DNA of 64,000 nt from CALJFL01 sp036961205 (GCA_036961205.1 JBALVI010000005.1:330183-394182), one strand, 5' to 3'; counted from the stretch's first letter, positions 37,343 through 47,250 are shown. Notes: generated from the sequence alone by a model not told the origin. Numbers and translations: made by a program.

Positions 37343-38569
37343 TCAATCAGCATCTCCAAGCTCAATTCTGTCAAACTCCAAACGGTTCTCCGCCGGGGCC
37401 GCGCTTATGGCTGCCACAACTGACCATTTTCGTAGCAGAATATAGGCAAAGCAGGCAAAGTACATGGAGATCACCAATGCGCCCACCCATTGGATTTGCA
37501 AAAAGTCCAGACGAAATAGTAATGTCAGTCCACACAAGGCAACTACATTGCACAGAAAATAGTTGCGCAGCCCCAGACGCCTCGCGGTTAGGCCCAAGTT
37601 GTCTGTGTAAAGACGAATTAGGGAGTCCAGCGAGTTGACTACCATCAATACTCCAACAGAAATCATCGCAATGCTGACGAAACTCGCGATCGCCTGCCCC
37701 TGTGAGTGCAGACGGTAGAGCACTGTGAACCAGACACCAATCGCGATAGACGGCACAAGCAGCATGGCAATTAGCAACTGCCAGGTCCTGATACCGCTGA
37801 CAAAGCGCGCCGTAAACTGTCCGATCATAATGCTCCAGGCGAACCACCAAAAAAGATAGAACTCGTGATACGCGTTGATAGGCAAAATGAAACGGTGCAG
37901 ATTACTGAAGTACTCTCCCAATAAAGCCCCAGTACTAAAAAAGTCAGATGGTGTACTGCCATCAGTCAGAAAAGCAATTCCCCACATAACCGCAACCAAC
38001 AGGCCAAACAACCACATGGAACTCAAACTGAGTAAGCGCACGTACTTGATATCGCTGCTGGAATACACAGCTACAGCAATGGTGACGAATACCACCCCAT
38101 AAAACACAGGTTGCACTGTCTCACCGTCACCAATTTGTGGCAGATACCAGGGTAAATTCGCCAACAGCAGATAAGCGGTAAAGGCGCAGGTGCCGATGAT
38201 CACAAGGTTGTTAATCAGTTTTACCAACCCAATTTCAAAAAATCTTACATGCGGTTCAATAATGCAGAAATAAAAGCAAGTGAGAAAATAGAAACCCCAG
38301 ATCAAGAAGGCCCAGAAGCCAAACTCGATAGCCAAAGGATTAGCGAACGCATACTCGGGATTTGCTGCATGATCTGCGTAGCCACCAAACTCTGTCAGTG
38401 GGAACATGATCAGGCCGACGTCCAGGCCAGAGGTAAATAGAATCGCAATAAAAGTAAACGTGTGAACGGGCGTGACTCCGATACAGGCCACCGAGGGCCA
38501 TCGGACCAGAATGAATGCAATGGCAGCGAAGCTGAATATCAATCCTGCGGACAACCAGATGGTCATCAT
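37343..38569 (-). CDS. BCCT-family-like betaine/choline transporter
   Basis: I start at ATG 38569, which overlaps the stop of betA (ATGA). The 408-residue protein has about twelve hydrophobic segments. The core LFWWFAWSIMIGQFTARFVSG resembles the aromatic-box helix of BCCT transporters, and PSIAIGVWFTVLYRL matches the next one. It is shorter than classical BetT/BetP (over 500 residues) and lacks their charged tails, so it may belong to a compact subfamily. Location at the end of the betBA operon supports choline or betaine transport. Confidence 0.7.
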   Translation of the reverse strand: MMTIWLSAGLIFSFAAIAFILVRWPSVACIGVTPVHTFTFIAILFTSGLDVGLIMFPLTEFGGYADHAANPEYAFANPLAIEFGFWAFLIWGFYFLTCFYFCIIEPHVRFFEIGLVKLINNLVIIGTCAFTAYLLLANLPWYLPQIGDGETVQPVFYGVVFVTIAVAVYSSSDIKYVRLLSLSSMWLFGLLVAVMWGIAFLTDGSTPSDFFSTGALLGEYFSNLHRFILPINAYHEFYLFWWFAWSIMIGQFTARFVSGIRTWQLLIAMLLVPSIAIGVWFTVLYRLHSQGQAIASFVSIAMISVGVLMVVNSLDSLIRLYTDNLGLTARRLGLRNYFLCNVVALCGLTLLFRLDFLQIQWVGALVISMYFACFAYILLRKWSVVAAISAAPAENRLEFDRIELGDAD

Positions 38570-40290
38570 TGAACTTCGCGCTCCACACCAGTAACCGAAC
38601 GCTGAGGTTGCCCCGGCCGTTGCCGGGACGCCCACTGTTGGTCCATAACGACAGGCGCTTCCGAGGGCGGCAATGTCGCATTGCCAAGAATCATATCAGC
38701 CGCCCGCTCCGCCACCATAATGGTTGGAGCGTTGAGATTACCGTTGGTAATACTTGGAAAAATGGACGAGTCCACGACGCGCAGCCGGTCAATACCATGA
38801 ACCCGGGTCTGTGGATCAACCACTGACATAGCATCGGTACCCATTTTGCAGGAGCAGGAGGGGTGATAAGCACTCTCTGCTGCGCTGCGCACAAAGGCAT
38901 CGATCTGCTCATCGGTTTGCACCGCCACACCCGGTTGAATCTCCTCTCCCCGATACTCGTCCAGTGCTGGCTGCTGCATAATTTCGCGCGTTAAGCGTAC
39001 GCAGTCACGAAAGCCCTCGCGATCTACCTCGTGTTGCAGGTAGTTAAAACAGATTTTGGGCGGCACCGTGGGGTCAGCCGACTGCAAATGCACGGCGCCA
39101 CGACTCAAAGGCTTGTTATGCCCTATGTGCACCTGAAAGCCGTCGCCATCAAAAGCCTCGCGACCGTCATAGCGCATCGCTGCCGGCAAGAAGTGGTACT
39201 GGAGGTCTGGCCATTCAACATTCGCCTTGGAACGGATAAAACCGCATGACTCAAAATGATTGGTCGCGCCCAAGCCAGTCCTGAGGAGTACCCAGCGCGC
39301 ACCAATAAACAGCTTATTCCACCAATTGAGACTGCCGTTGAGCGAGACTGGCTTGGTGCACCGAAACTGAAAGTAGAACTCAAGATGATCCTGCAGGTTC
39401 TCTCCCACACCCGGCAGTTCGTGGACGACTGGCACACCCGCCGCTTCCAGCACCTCACGGCGGCCAATTCCCGAGAGTTCCAGAAGGTGTGGCGACCCTA
39501 TGGAGCCAGCGCTAAGAATAACTTCGCGTGTGGCTTGTACTTCCTGAACCTTGCCCCGCCGCGAAAAACGCACTCCGCTGGCTTGCTTGCCTTCCAATAA
39601 CACCTTGTGGACCAGGGCATGGCTAATCACTGTCAGGTTTGGGCGCTTCATCGCTGGTCGCAGATAGGCATTGGCTGCAGACCAACGGAAGCCGTTCTTG
39701 ACGGTCATGTGCATGGCGCCAAAGCCTTCCTGCTGCGCACCATTACAATCATCCGTCGCCCAGTAGCCCGCCTCCACCCCGGCGCGAACAAACGCCTTAT
39801 ACAGAGGGTTGCGCATGTTGTTGCCGTTATTGACGTTCAACGGGCCAGCGTCGCCACGATACGCGTCGCCGCCAAACGCCCAGGTCTCAGCTTTTTTGAA
39901 ATAGGGCAAGACATGCGCGTAATCCCAATCGGTTGCACCCTGCTGTGCCCACTCGTCGAAATCCTTGGCGTGGCCACGCACATAGACCATGCCATTGATC
40001 GATGAAGATCCGCCCAAAACCTTGCCCCGGGGACAGTGCATTTGACGACCGTCCAAACCGGACTCAGGTTCGGTTTCAAACTGCCAGGCGTATTTTTGGG
40101 TGCTCATGGGAATAGACAGTGCAGTGGGCATCTGGATAAACAGGCTGCGGTCGCTGCCGCCCGTCTCCAGTAATAGAACCGAATTCTTGCCATTCTCGGT
40201 CAGCCGATTTGCCAACACACAGCCCGCTGAACCGGCACCCACTATGATGTAGTCGTATTGTATGGGTTTCACAGTCTCGCGCTCGTACAC
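38566..40290 (-). CDS. betA: Choline dehydrogenase (GMC oxidoreductase)
   Basis: A 574-residue FAD enzyme, close to BetA length. It shows YDYIIVGAGSAGCVLANRL, the GMC signature PRGKVLGGSSSINGMVYVRG, GATNHFESCGFIRS (characteristic of BetA) and the C-terminal SAYHPSCSCKMG and NGNLNAPTIMVAERAAD segments. It oxidises choline to betaine aldehyde at the membrane. It lies between betB and a transporter gene with 4-base overlap to the latter. No betI repressor is adjacent. The exact start is uncertain: GTG 40290 or GTG 40269. Confidence 0.9.
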   Translation of the reverse strand: MYERETVKPIQYDYIIVGAGSAGCVLANRLTENGKNSVLLLETGGSDRSLFIQMPTALSIPMSTQKYAWQFETEPESGLDGRQMHCPRGKVLGGSSSINGMVYVRGHAKDFDEWAQQGATDWDYAHVLPYFKKAETWAFGGDAYRGDAGPLNVNNGNNMRNPLYKAFVRAGVEAGYWATDDCNGAQQEGFGAMHMTVKNGFRWSAANAYLRPAMKRPNLTVISHALVHKVLLEGKQASGVRFSRRGKVQEVQATREVILSAGSIGSPHLLELSGIGRREVLEAAGVPVVHELPGVGENLQDHLEFYFQFRCTKPVSLNGSLNWWNKLFIGARWVLLRTGLGATNHFESCGFIRSKANVEWPDLQYHFLPAAMRYDGREAFDGDGFQVHIGHNKPLSRGAVHLQSADPTVPPKICFNYLQHEVDREGFRDCVRLTREIMQQPALDEYRGEEIQPGVAVQTDEQIDAFVRSAAESAYHPSCSCKMGTDAMSVVDPQTRVHGIDRLRVVDSSIFPSITNGNLNAPTIMVAERAADMILGNATLPPSEAPVVMDQQWASRQRPGQPQRSVTGVEREVQ

Positions 40291-40329
40291 TGCGCATCAC
40301 TACAAGCTGTACTCACATTTCTGACCTGA

Positions 40330-41799
40330 TCAAAAGGGGCTCTCAATGGGACTCATCCCAACGTAGACAGACTTAAGCTGGGTGTAGTGGTCCAGCGTAA
40401 CGCGCCCATTTTCGCGGCCAATGCCAGAAAGCTTGTAGCCACCAACCGGCATCTCCACGGGGGACAAGCCATAGCTGTTTATCCAACAAATTCCAGCTTC
40501 AAGTCTGTGTGTCACACGATGAGCGCGCTGGATGTCTCGGGTGAACACACCGGCGGCTAGTCCTGTATCGACATTGTTCGCGCGGCAGATCACTTCCTCT
40601 TCATCACTAAAGGTCAAAATAGACATTACCGGGCCAAATATTTCCTCGCGCACAATGGTCATATCATCAGTGCACGCGGTAAAAATAGTGGGTGCCACAA
40701 AGAAGCCCTCTTCCACAGTTTCAGGTTGCAAAGCGTGCCCCCCCTCCGACAAGGTAGCGCCTTCTGCTAGCCCCTTTGCGATATAGCCCAGCACCAGGTC
40801 CCGGTGCTCAGCGGAGATTAGTGCTCCGAAATTTGTCTGCGGATCCATAGGGTCACCCACTTTGATATTCGCTCGTGTGCGCGCAAGCAGACGATCAACG
40901 AAGGGCTGAAAAATATCCTCGTGTAAGAATACGCGCGTACAATTGGTGCAAATTTCACCCTGGGTGTAGAAGTTGCCCAGCATGGCAGCGGAAACCGCTT
41001 CCTCAAGGTGTGCATCCTCGAACACAATAAGTGGCGACTTGCCGCCCAGTTCCATGGTCACATGCTTGAGAGACGTTGCTGCAGCGGCCATAACTTTTTG
41101 ACCTGTGCCCACTTCCCCAGTAAAGGAGACTTTGGCAATGCCCGGGTTGTGTGTCAGCCACTGCCCCACCTCCGCAGCGCCCTGTACCACGTTAAACACG
41201 CCAGGAGGCACGCCGGCTTCTACAAATATTTCAGCCAGCTTGATAGCGCCCAGGGGAGTCTCCTCAGAAGGCTTGAAAATCATTGCGTTACCACAGGCCA
41301 GTGCAGGAGCAGATTTCCAGCACGCAATCTGTAGTGGGTAATTCCACGCACCTATACCCGCACAGACACCCAGGGGCTCTCGTCGTGTATAGAAAAAATC
41401 TCCACCCAAATCCTGCTGCGTCCCCTCAACTGAGGTAGCCAAAGCAGCGAAGTATTCGATTGCGTCGGCCCCGCTGACAACATCAACAGCCACCGCCTCC
41501 TGCCAGGGCTTACCGGTGTCTCGAACTTCCACTGCGGCCAGTTCGTCATTGCGCTCACGTAGCAAGCTCACGGCTCGGCTCAAGACACGACTGCGCTCAA
41601 CGGTAGACATGGCAGACCAGACCAGGAAACCTTGCTCAGCGCTCTCTAAAGACGCCTGCAGTACACCCTCATCGGCAATCTCCACTTCATAAATGAGTTT
41701 GCCGGTCCCGGGATTGACTACGGGAAAGGTATTACCATTAAGGTTGGCAAAACTGCGACCATGAATGTAACTTTGAAGAACGGGTACTGCGTGGGTCAT
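40330..41799 (-). CDS. betB: Betaine aldehyde dehydrogenase
   Basis: The 489 residues are the typical ALDH length. The catalytic glutamate lies in VTMELGGKSP and the cysteine in GEICTNCTRVFL. The C-terminal ICWINSYGLSPVEMPVGGYKLSGIGREN is the BetB hallmark. It oxidises betaine aldehyde to glycine betaine with NAD(P). It is the first gene of betB-betA-transporter, with 39 bases to betA. Confidence 0.92.
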   Translation of the reverse strand: MTHAVPVLQSYIHGRSFANLNGNTFPVVNPGTGKLIYEVEIADEGVLQASLESAEQGFLVWSAMSTVERSRVLSRAVSLLRERNDELAAVEVRDTGKPWQEAVAVDVVSGADAIEYFAALATSVEGTQQDLGGDFFYTRREPLGVCAGIGAWNYPLQIACWKSAPALACGNAMIFKPSEETPLGAIKLAEIFVEAGVPPGVFNVVQGAAEVGQWLTHNPGIAKVSFTGEVGTGQKVMAAAATSLKHVTMELGGKSPLIVFEDAHLEEAVSAAMLGNFYTQGEICTNCTRVFLHEDIFQPFVDRLLARTRANIKVGDPMDPQTNFGALISAEHRDLVLGYIAKGLAEGATLSEGGHALQPETVEEGFFVAPTIFTACTDDMTIVREEIFGPVMSILTFSDEEEVICRANNVDTGLAAGVFTRDIQRAHRVTHRLEAGICWINSYGLSPVEMPVGGYKLSGIGRENGRVTLDHYTQLKSVYVGMSPIESPF

Positions 41800-41919
41800 A
41801 CGCTAAAAGCCCTGATAGGTTGTCTGTCAATCGAAACCATACAGGTTAGGGGCTGCGAGTGATATGGTCGAGGGTAACTGCCACCTGATGAAATTCACCA
41901 ACCCACAATTAGGAACACT

Positions 41920-42081
41920 ATGAGCAAGCAGATCGAATTAACACTAAGCAAGGAAACAAAAGGCACTTTTGTATACGCATCGAGTGAAGACAAGTCTCTC
42001 ATCACCAGCCTGTACCTGGAGAAATCTCAGATGCCAGCAGAGGCGCCTAAGCAAATCACCGTCACTGTGGCGTTTGAATAA
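41920..42081 (+). CDS. Small conserved-looking protein, 53 residues
   Basis: ATG 41920 has AGGA 8 bases upstream and encodes IELTLSKETKGTFVYAS, then ITSLYLEKSQMPAEAPKQIT and VTVAFE. This looks like the small two-sheet proteins of the TKNT/FRY-IGTLYVEK-PKRITVTVE kind that recur in many bacteria without known function. It is divergent from betB and too short for standard length cut-offs. Recognition is by pattern only. Confidence 0.6.
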   Translation: MSKQIELTLSKETKGTFVYASSEDKSLITSLYLEKSQMPAEAPKQITVTVAFE

Positions 42082-42198
42082 ACGCGCCCGGAGTGTCGTC
42101 TAGCGGTGGCAGGCGAATCCTCTGAATCCGCCAGAAAAACCATCATTTAAAGTATAAGTTTTTTGGCGTGTGCTTAAGAATAAAGTACAGCCTCGATA

Positions 42199-43101
42199 CT
42201 AGCGGCGGATCAAATTAAACAACGCGCCTGCAACTATCAGGCCTCCCCCTACCCATGTCCAGATTACCGGTATTTCACCGAATATTGCCCAGCCAATAAC
42301 CAACGCAAAGATGACCTGTACATAAGAATAGGCAGCTGCTTTACCAGCAGTTTCATGCCGCATTGCGTGGGTGAGACCCAACTGTCCGATCTGGGTGAAT
42401 ATACCCACAAACAGCAACAATACTAAGGTTTCTGCGTCTGGTACTACAAATGCCTGTGCAGGAATCAGGACTGACAGTGGCAGAGCAATCAATGGAAAGT
42501 AGAAAATAATAACCGACGCGTCCTCCTGCTGGCTAAGGCGTCTTACTAATACGTAGGCGATTGCGCTACCGAATGCTCCCGCAAGTGCGATCACCACACT
42601 GAACAAAGGCAGCGTTGGTGACGTTGTGGACAGCACCCCTGGGTCAGTCATGATGACCAACCCGACAATACTCAACACGATACAGACAAGTGTTGAGAAT
42701 TGAATACTTTCCTTTAGCAGCAGCAAAGCCAGTACAGCCGTAAACATTGGGTGCATGTACTGTAGTAGCGTTGCCTCAGCTAGCGGTAGCGTTGTCACCG
42801 CATAGTAGACGCAAACCAGGGCCACGGCACCGATGGCACCCCGCGCTATTAGTAGTGCACGGTGTGTCCCCCAGGGAGACAGCCCTTTTCGGCGCACATC
42901 AAGATAGCTGATAACGAGTGAGACCAGCGACCTAGCGGCGACAATTTCCAGCAGTGGAATACCGCGAATGGCTACGAGTTTCACACAGGTGGCCATCAGT
43001 GCGAACCCCAGTGCCGAGACCAGCATGTAGCGGGCGCCAAGCGGGATCAGCGCGATTGATGTCGGGGGAGGCATTTCTTTCTTCCACTGTGAGTAGGCCA
43101 T
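42199..43101 (-). CDS. EamA/DMT-family exporter
   Basis: A 300-residue protein with ten predicted membrane helices in two EamA repeats. Features include LGFALMATCVKLVAIRG at the start of repeat 1, TTLPLAEATLLQYMHPMFTAVLALLLLKESI and QLGLTHAMRHETAGKAAAYSYVQVIFALVIGW. The family exports amino acids or other metabolites. No neighbour hints at the substrate. Confidence 0.85.
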   Translation of the reverse strand: MAYSQWKKEMPPPTSIALIPLGARYMLVSALGFALMATCVKLVAIRGIPLLEIVAARSLVSLVISYLDVRRKGLSPWGTHRALLIARGAIGAVALVCVYYAVTTLPLAEATLLQYMHPMFTAVLALLLLKESIQFSTLVCIVLSIVGLVIMTDPGVLSTTSPTLPLFSVVIALAGAFGSAIAYVLVRRLSQQEDASVIIFYFPLIALPLSVLIPAQAFVVPDAETLVLLLFVGIFTQIGQLGLTHAMRHETAGKAAAYSYVQVIFALVIGWAIFGEIPVIWTWVGGGLIVAGALFNLIRR

Positions 43102-43132
43102 AGATCGGTTGGTAACGTGACCTATGCGTGGT

Positions 43133-43172
43133 GAATTCGCAATTCGCCAATAGTATCAGATGGCTTGCCAAG
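43133..43172 (+). repeat. Dispersed 40-base repeat, copy 1
   Basis: GAATTCGCAATTCGCCAATA followed by GTATCAGATGGCTTGCCAAG. A matching sequence is at 57981-58020 in the same orientation. Both copies are intergenic. Confidence 0.45.
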
Positions 43173-43229
43173 TCATGGAAAATAAGCAGTTTTCCCAAGT
43201 ATATCCATGACCGTGCGTTTCTACGTGGG

Positions 43230-43805
43230 CTAGAATGTCTGCCCGAGGAACAAATAGGCTGATTGTCGGCCACCTTCTGCAGCGCCATACGCGATATATA
43301 TAGGGCCGACTACAGTGTCAAATACGACGAAAAGGCTCCCGGCGACCAGCATGGTGTCAACTTCAAAAGTTGCCGTATAGGCGGTCGTTGTGGATGACCC
43401 GCCCGTAATCTCAGGTGGTCCAATACGCAGTTCGACGTCGCTGTCAATGCGGGTTACACCGACACGAAACTCGCCCCAGTTATCAAACTGGCGACCCCCT
43501 TGCAGCGACAATCTGGTGTTATCCGCACCGACCTCTGCTATTTGAAACCCGCCATTATCGAAAACTCCACCATTGGAGCGTACATACTCGACCTGGGGGT
43601 TCACAAACCAGCGCGACTTGTAATCCAGCGGTTGAAAAAACTCAGCAAACACTCTGGGTGTCTCACCCAACTGTATCTCGGCTCGAAATTCGCCACCCAG
43701 ACTATTAATCTCTGTGCGCGTTAGTCGCGCAGCAATGTTGTAGCCACTATTGCCGCTAAAGTCGTCCTCAAAGTTGATGCCGAAGCGCAGGTAATTTGGC
43801 CGCAA
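43230..43805 (-). pseudogene. Barrel-domain remnant of a patatin-like (PlpD-type) phospholipase, with internal deletion
   Basis: The frame begins in PNYLRFGINFEDDFSGNSGYN, the first barrel strands of PlpD-like proteins, and ends GPIYIAYGAAEGGRQSAYLF plus LGQTF, their last strands. The patatin catalytic domain and POTRA domain are absent. Near the middle, TFEVDT passes directly into a segment ending AGSLFVVFDTVVGP, where full-length barrels have many more strands. The reading frame is preserved across the apparent deletion. It resembles the in-frame loss in the sugar-dehydrogenase remnant. Confidence 0.65.
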
Positions 43806-43962
43806 CCGCACGAAATGGAATCGGCATGCCATTTCCGCGCCCTTTAGCCAGTCCACACATTTTGATCCAGAGAACGGGTGACGGTTCTATTGCGAAACCG
43901 ACACTGATGACATTTTAATCTATACTCTAGTGCTCGTAATTTCAATCTTTGGACGACTCGTA

Positions 43963-44547
43963 ATGCTCAAGACCAAATTTGCAAAGATCACAGCCTTACT
44001 GGGTGCGGTTGTGATCACAGCAGCTGCGTGGTTTCTCATTTCTCCGCTACTCATCGACAAGCAAGTTGATGAAGCACTGGTTTTTGCGGCGGCGCCTGTA
44101 GACCCCGAGACGAGCAACCAGGCTATGCAGCAGGTAATGGCCGACGCTGCACAAACACCAGACCGTACAGTAAAAGAAAGCATGATGATGGAGTCTGAAC
44201 CTCATGTGCTCGTACGAGGCAAGTTTCATGATGCGGATTCCGTTCACCGCGGCTCGGGCGATGCATTACTCTACCAGCTGGCCGACGGCTCACATCTGCT
44301 GAGACTGGAAGACTTCAAGGTTACCAACGGGCCCGATTTAGCCGTGTATCTTGTAAAGCACGCAGACCCATCTAGCTCAGATCAAGTCACATCGGGGTTC
44401 CTGAATTTGGGTAAACTCAAAGGTAATGTGGGCAATCAGAACTATGCGATTCCCGCTGGCACAGACCTGTCTGAATTCAACAGTGCAGTTATCTGGTGTG
44501 AATTGTTTGGCGTCCTGTTCTCGACTGCACCGCTGTCTGATGGCTAG
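43963..44547 (+). CDS. Membrane-anchored DM13-domain protein
   Basis: I start at ATG 43963; a GTG at 43930 would add 11 residues. One N-terminal transmembrane segment (about residues 8-28, ALLGAVVITAAAWFLISPLL) precedes a DM13 domain (about residues 90-194) with HRGSGDALLYQL, LRLEDFKVTNGPDLAVYLV and the closing SAVIWCELFGVLFSTAPL containing its conserved cysteine. DM13 domains are proposed redox or electron-transfer modules at the cell surface. Confidence 0.85.
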   Translation: MLKTKFAKITALLGAVVITAAAWFLISPLLIDKQVDEALVFAAAPVDPETSNQAMQQVMADAAQTPDRTVKESMMMESEPHVLVRGKFHDADSVHRGSGDALLYQLADGSHLLRLEDFKVTNGPDLAVYLVKHADPSSSDQVTSGFLNLGKLKGNVGNQNYAIPAGTDLSEFNSAVIWCELFGVLFSTAPLSDG

Positions 44548-44707
44548 AGTTTCGAAATACGGCTTTGAAAAGCTGCTACGGTTCTTCAAGGCTGGTTTGC
44601 TGACAAACAGAATGGGAAACATACGAGAAGCTGAGCGCCGCTACTAATTAGTTAAACGCCTATAGCCTTTAACTACCACCCTCCCATTAACAAGGTCCTA
44701 TCTATCT

Positions 44708-45574
44708 ATGAATATTGCAGTTGTTACAGGAACCAGTACCGGAATCGGCTTTGAAACCAGCCTGCATTTAGCGCGCAATGGCTACTTTGTTTTTGCCGGC
44801 ATGCGAAATACAAAAAAAGCACAGGCTCTTATTGATGCAGCGAGTGCTGAATCTTTGTCCGTAGAAGTGATAGAAATGGATGTAACCAGTTCAAGCTCGC
44901 TGGATGCTGCTTTTGAAGTTATTGGCGCCAAGGGCCCGGTGTCTTTACTTGTAAATAATGCAGGAATCGGCGCCGCTTCTCCTTTAGAACTAACCCCGGA
45001 AGAAGAGCATCGACAAGTATTTGAAACAAACTATTTTGGGACGATAGCCTGCATTCAAAAAGTACTGCCCACCATGCGCGAGCAAGGCAGCGGTAATATT
45101 GTCAATATCTCATCTATTGTTGGCGTTATGGCAACGCCTAATCAAATTGCCTATTCGGCGTCTAAATGGGCTGTTGAAGCGGCAACAGAAGCGCTTGCCC
45201 ATGAAGTTTATCGTTTTGGCGTACGCGTTTATTGTGTAGAGCCTGGCGTTGTAGCGACCAATATTTTTGATAATTCTGCAGACATGACTCGGTACGATAA
45301 AGCTTCGCCCTACCGGCAGATTATGAGACGTAACGGTAAGCTCTACGGCGCCGGCTTTAAAGCGCCTGCGTCGCCACAGCAAGTCGCTGACGCCATTTTG
45401 ACGGCCATCACTCAACCAGAGTATCAGTTTCGCTGGCCGGTCGGTGTTGATGCTGAGGGTATCTGTGGCGGCCGGGCTAACATCACTGCCGAACAATGGA
45501 TTCAGATGGGTGATGATTTAACTGACGGTGAATACAACGAGCGTTTTTTGCAATACTTTAATGTTCAACTGTAA
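44708..45574 (+). CDS. Short-chain dehydrogenase/reductase
   Basis: A 288-residue classical SDR. It has the cofactor motif TGTSTGIG at residues about 8-15, LVNNAGIG, and the catalytic YSASK with upstream serine (NISSIVG). A C-terminal extension (about residues 245-288) with INFMG-free, tryptophan-containing sequence is a little longer than usual. NAD(P)-dependent oxidation of an unknown alcohol. Confidence 0.85.
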   Translation: MNIAVVTGTSTGIGFETSLHLARNGYFVFAGMRNTKKAQALIDAASAESLSVEVIEMDVTSSSSLDAAFEVIGAKGPVSLLVNNAGIGAASPLELTPEEEHRQVFETNYFGTIACIQKVLPTMREQGSGNIVNISSIVGVMATPNQIAYSASKWAVEAATEALAHEVYRFGVRVYCVEPGVVATNIFDNSADMTRYDKASPYRQIMRRNGKLYGAGFKAPASPQQVADAILTAITQPEYQFRWPVGVDAEGICGGRANITAEQWIQMGDDLTDGEYNERFLQYFNVQL

Positions 45575-45590
45575 TTAACGATTGAAGCGA

Positions 45591-45694
45591 TAGTAAAGCC
45601 AAACGGCATAACTGATGATGTCGGGTGGGAATCGACGTTAGTAAGTATTCATCCACCGACTTTACCAGTTCTAGCGAGTTTATTTGGCAATACC
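45591..45694 (+). repeat. Dispersed element R2, full copy 1
   Basis: The left part matches 49371 onward: AGTAAAGCCA, then GCATAACTGATGATGTCGGG. The centre has GTAAGTATTCAT and the right end has TTATTTGGCAATACCC. It lies directly against the broken 3' end of a cytochrome-c-peroxidase-like gene. Confidence 0.6.
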
Positions 45695-46396
45695 CGCACA
45701 ACCGCCGCCAGCGAATTATAGGCTCCGGCATGCCCATAGGGAGCCGTCAACGCTATATTGCGCAGAGTGGGTGTGCGAAAGCGATAGCGCTCAGCCACAG
45801 AACCGGTGACCCGTTCCCGGCCGAAGTCCTCGCGCCCATCGGTACCGTCACCTTTACCCGGCCCGATCTGCGGCATGGCGATGGCGTGGAATTCGTGATC
45901 AGTCTGGAACACGCCGGCGTGGCAACCGGAACATCCGGCCTTGCCGTAGAACAGCCTCATGCCGCGCTGGGCAGAGACGCTCATCGCCTGGTGATCGCCG
46001 CGCAGATATTGATCGAAGGGGCTGTTATCGAAGCGCCAGGCCTCGGCCTCGAAGGCGGCGATGGCATTGGCAGCATGCACATAGGTGAGGTCCTGAGCGG
46101 CGACCACGCCACCTGGGTAGGCGTTCTGGAACAGTGTCACGTAAGCTGGAATGGCCTGTAGTTTTGTTTCGAGTATTTCCCAGACTAACGTCAAGTTGTT
46201 CGCGGCCGGCGAGATGAAGCTGCCGGGGTTGCCGGGGATGTCCTCCACCCTGCCGTCGTGAAACATGCGGTGAAATTCACTGGCGCCGAGGTTGAATACG
46301 GGGGGAGCATTGCGTGGCACGCGCTCGTGCATAGCATCGTCACCGGTGCCGGTATCCCGGGTGACACCCAGCCCGTTACCGCCTTTTATTAAACTG
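45649..46396 (-). pseudogene. Truncated di-haem cytochrome c peroxidase/MauG-like gene
   Basis: The frame begins mid-gene (GGNGLGVTRDTGTGDD, then ERVPRNAPPVFNLG) and shows the second haem site CSGCH, the distal-loop TPTLRNIALTAPYGHAGAY and AAVVR of MauG/CCP proteins. The first haem domain and signal peptide are missing. At the other end the homology stops at AVVR, and the last 18 codons lie inside the R2 element, so the gene was cut at the element's edge. Confidence 0.75.
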
Positions 46397-46421
46397 CGTC
46401 CTGGGCACTCTGGTTATCAGG

Positions 46422-47069
46422 TTATTTGCACCCTGGTGCCGGCATAAAGACAGCAAATGATTCCCCATTTCCCGGAGGTGCTGGGGTCGTCAGTTCTGAT
46501 ACCCAATCCCAATCCAAATCCTCGCGATTCCCAATGTTGTGGATATTGATATCCAGGTGAATCTCTGCACATAGAGCGTTATTCTTATTCAGTACCCGAT
46601 GAAAAAACGGGGGAAATTCGGAGGAAAGTGACTGCGAGCCTCTACCCGTGCCCTCGCGCCCGATAACTGACAGGTCGAGATTGATTATGCCCCCTGCGCT
46701 CATGTCATCTACACCGCTGATCGCACCCGATGCGTTGAAAACAGCGACATCTGCCGCCGCTCCGCCATCGGCTAAGCTGGGCATCCCACAGGGACCAGTA
46801 CAGCCAGCCGGATTATTGAATACCACCCACCAAACTGTATAAGGTATGCCCGCCGTAGCCACGGTCGTCATAATTCTGCCATCAATTCTGTTTTTGGAGC
46901 GCTTGAGCCATGCCGCGCCGACCGTCTGGTAAGTCACATCATCGCCATTTACTATAGGCACTAGAACCGGTGAATCTTGAAAAAGTCTGGGTTTACCCGG
47001 GTCCGCCACAGCTCCAATAGAAAGAGCCCAAAATACAATCGCGAGAATACTCGTTGTTAATCCTTTCAT
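46422..47069 (-). CDS. Exported protein of unknown function
   Basis: I start at ATG 47069 with GGAG 8 bases upstream. A signal peptide ends near SIGAVADPG. The 215-residue product has PVLVPIVNGDDVTYQTVGAA and VWWVVFNNPAGCTGPCGMPSLADGG, with cysteines that look disulphide-ready, and a GNREDLDWDWVSE stretch. I do not recognise the family. It is divergent from the CadC-like regulator, which may control it. Confidence 0.65.
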   Translation of the reverse strand: MKGLTTSILAIVFWALSIGAVADPGKPRLFQDSPVLVPIVNGDDVTYQTVGAAWLKRSKNRIDGRIMTTVATAGIPYTVWWVVFNNPAGCTGPCGMPSLADGGAAADVAVFNASGAISGVDDMSAGGIINLDLSVIGREGTGRGSQSLSSEFPPFFHRVLNKNNALCAEIHLDINIHNIGNREDLDWDWVSELTTPAPPGNGESFAVFMPAPGCK

Positions 47070-47250
47070 GATGTTCTCCGTCATAATTTTTAAAAGTGCC
47101 AAACCGGCACCGTTAATTGGTACATCCATGCGCCAGCGGCAATTCAATGCCGTTCCAGCGTCGTAGTAAGGCATAGATGATTGAGGCAAATCCTGAAATC
47201 ACTGCTAAACTTATGCGAAAGGTTTCCGATAGCGACCATATGTGGTGCTC

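Noticed and set aside
44538..44645. 35-codon ORF overlapping the end of the DM13 gene
   Set aside because: It is short, overlaps the DM13 stop and has no clear RBS.
45625..46161. 178-codon + strand ORF
   Set aside because: It is antisense to the peroxidase-like remnant, which shows real haem and fold motifs.
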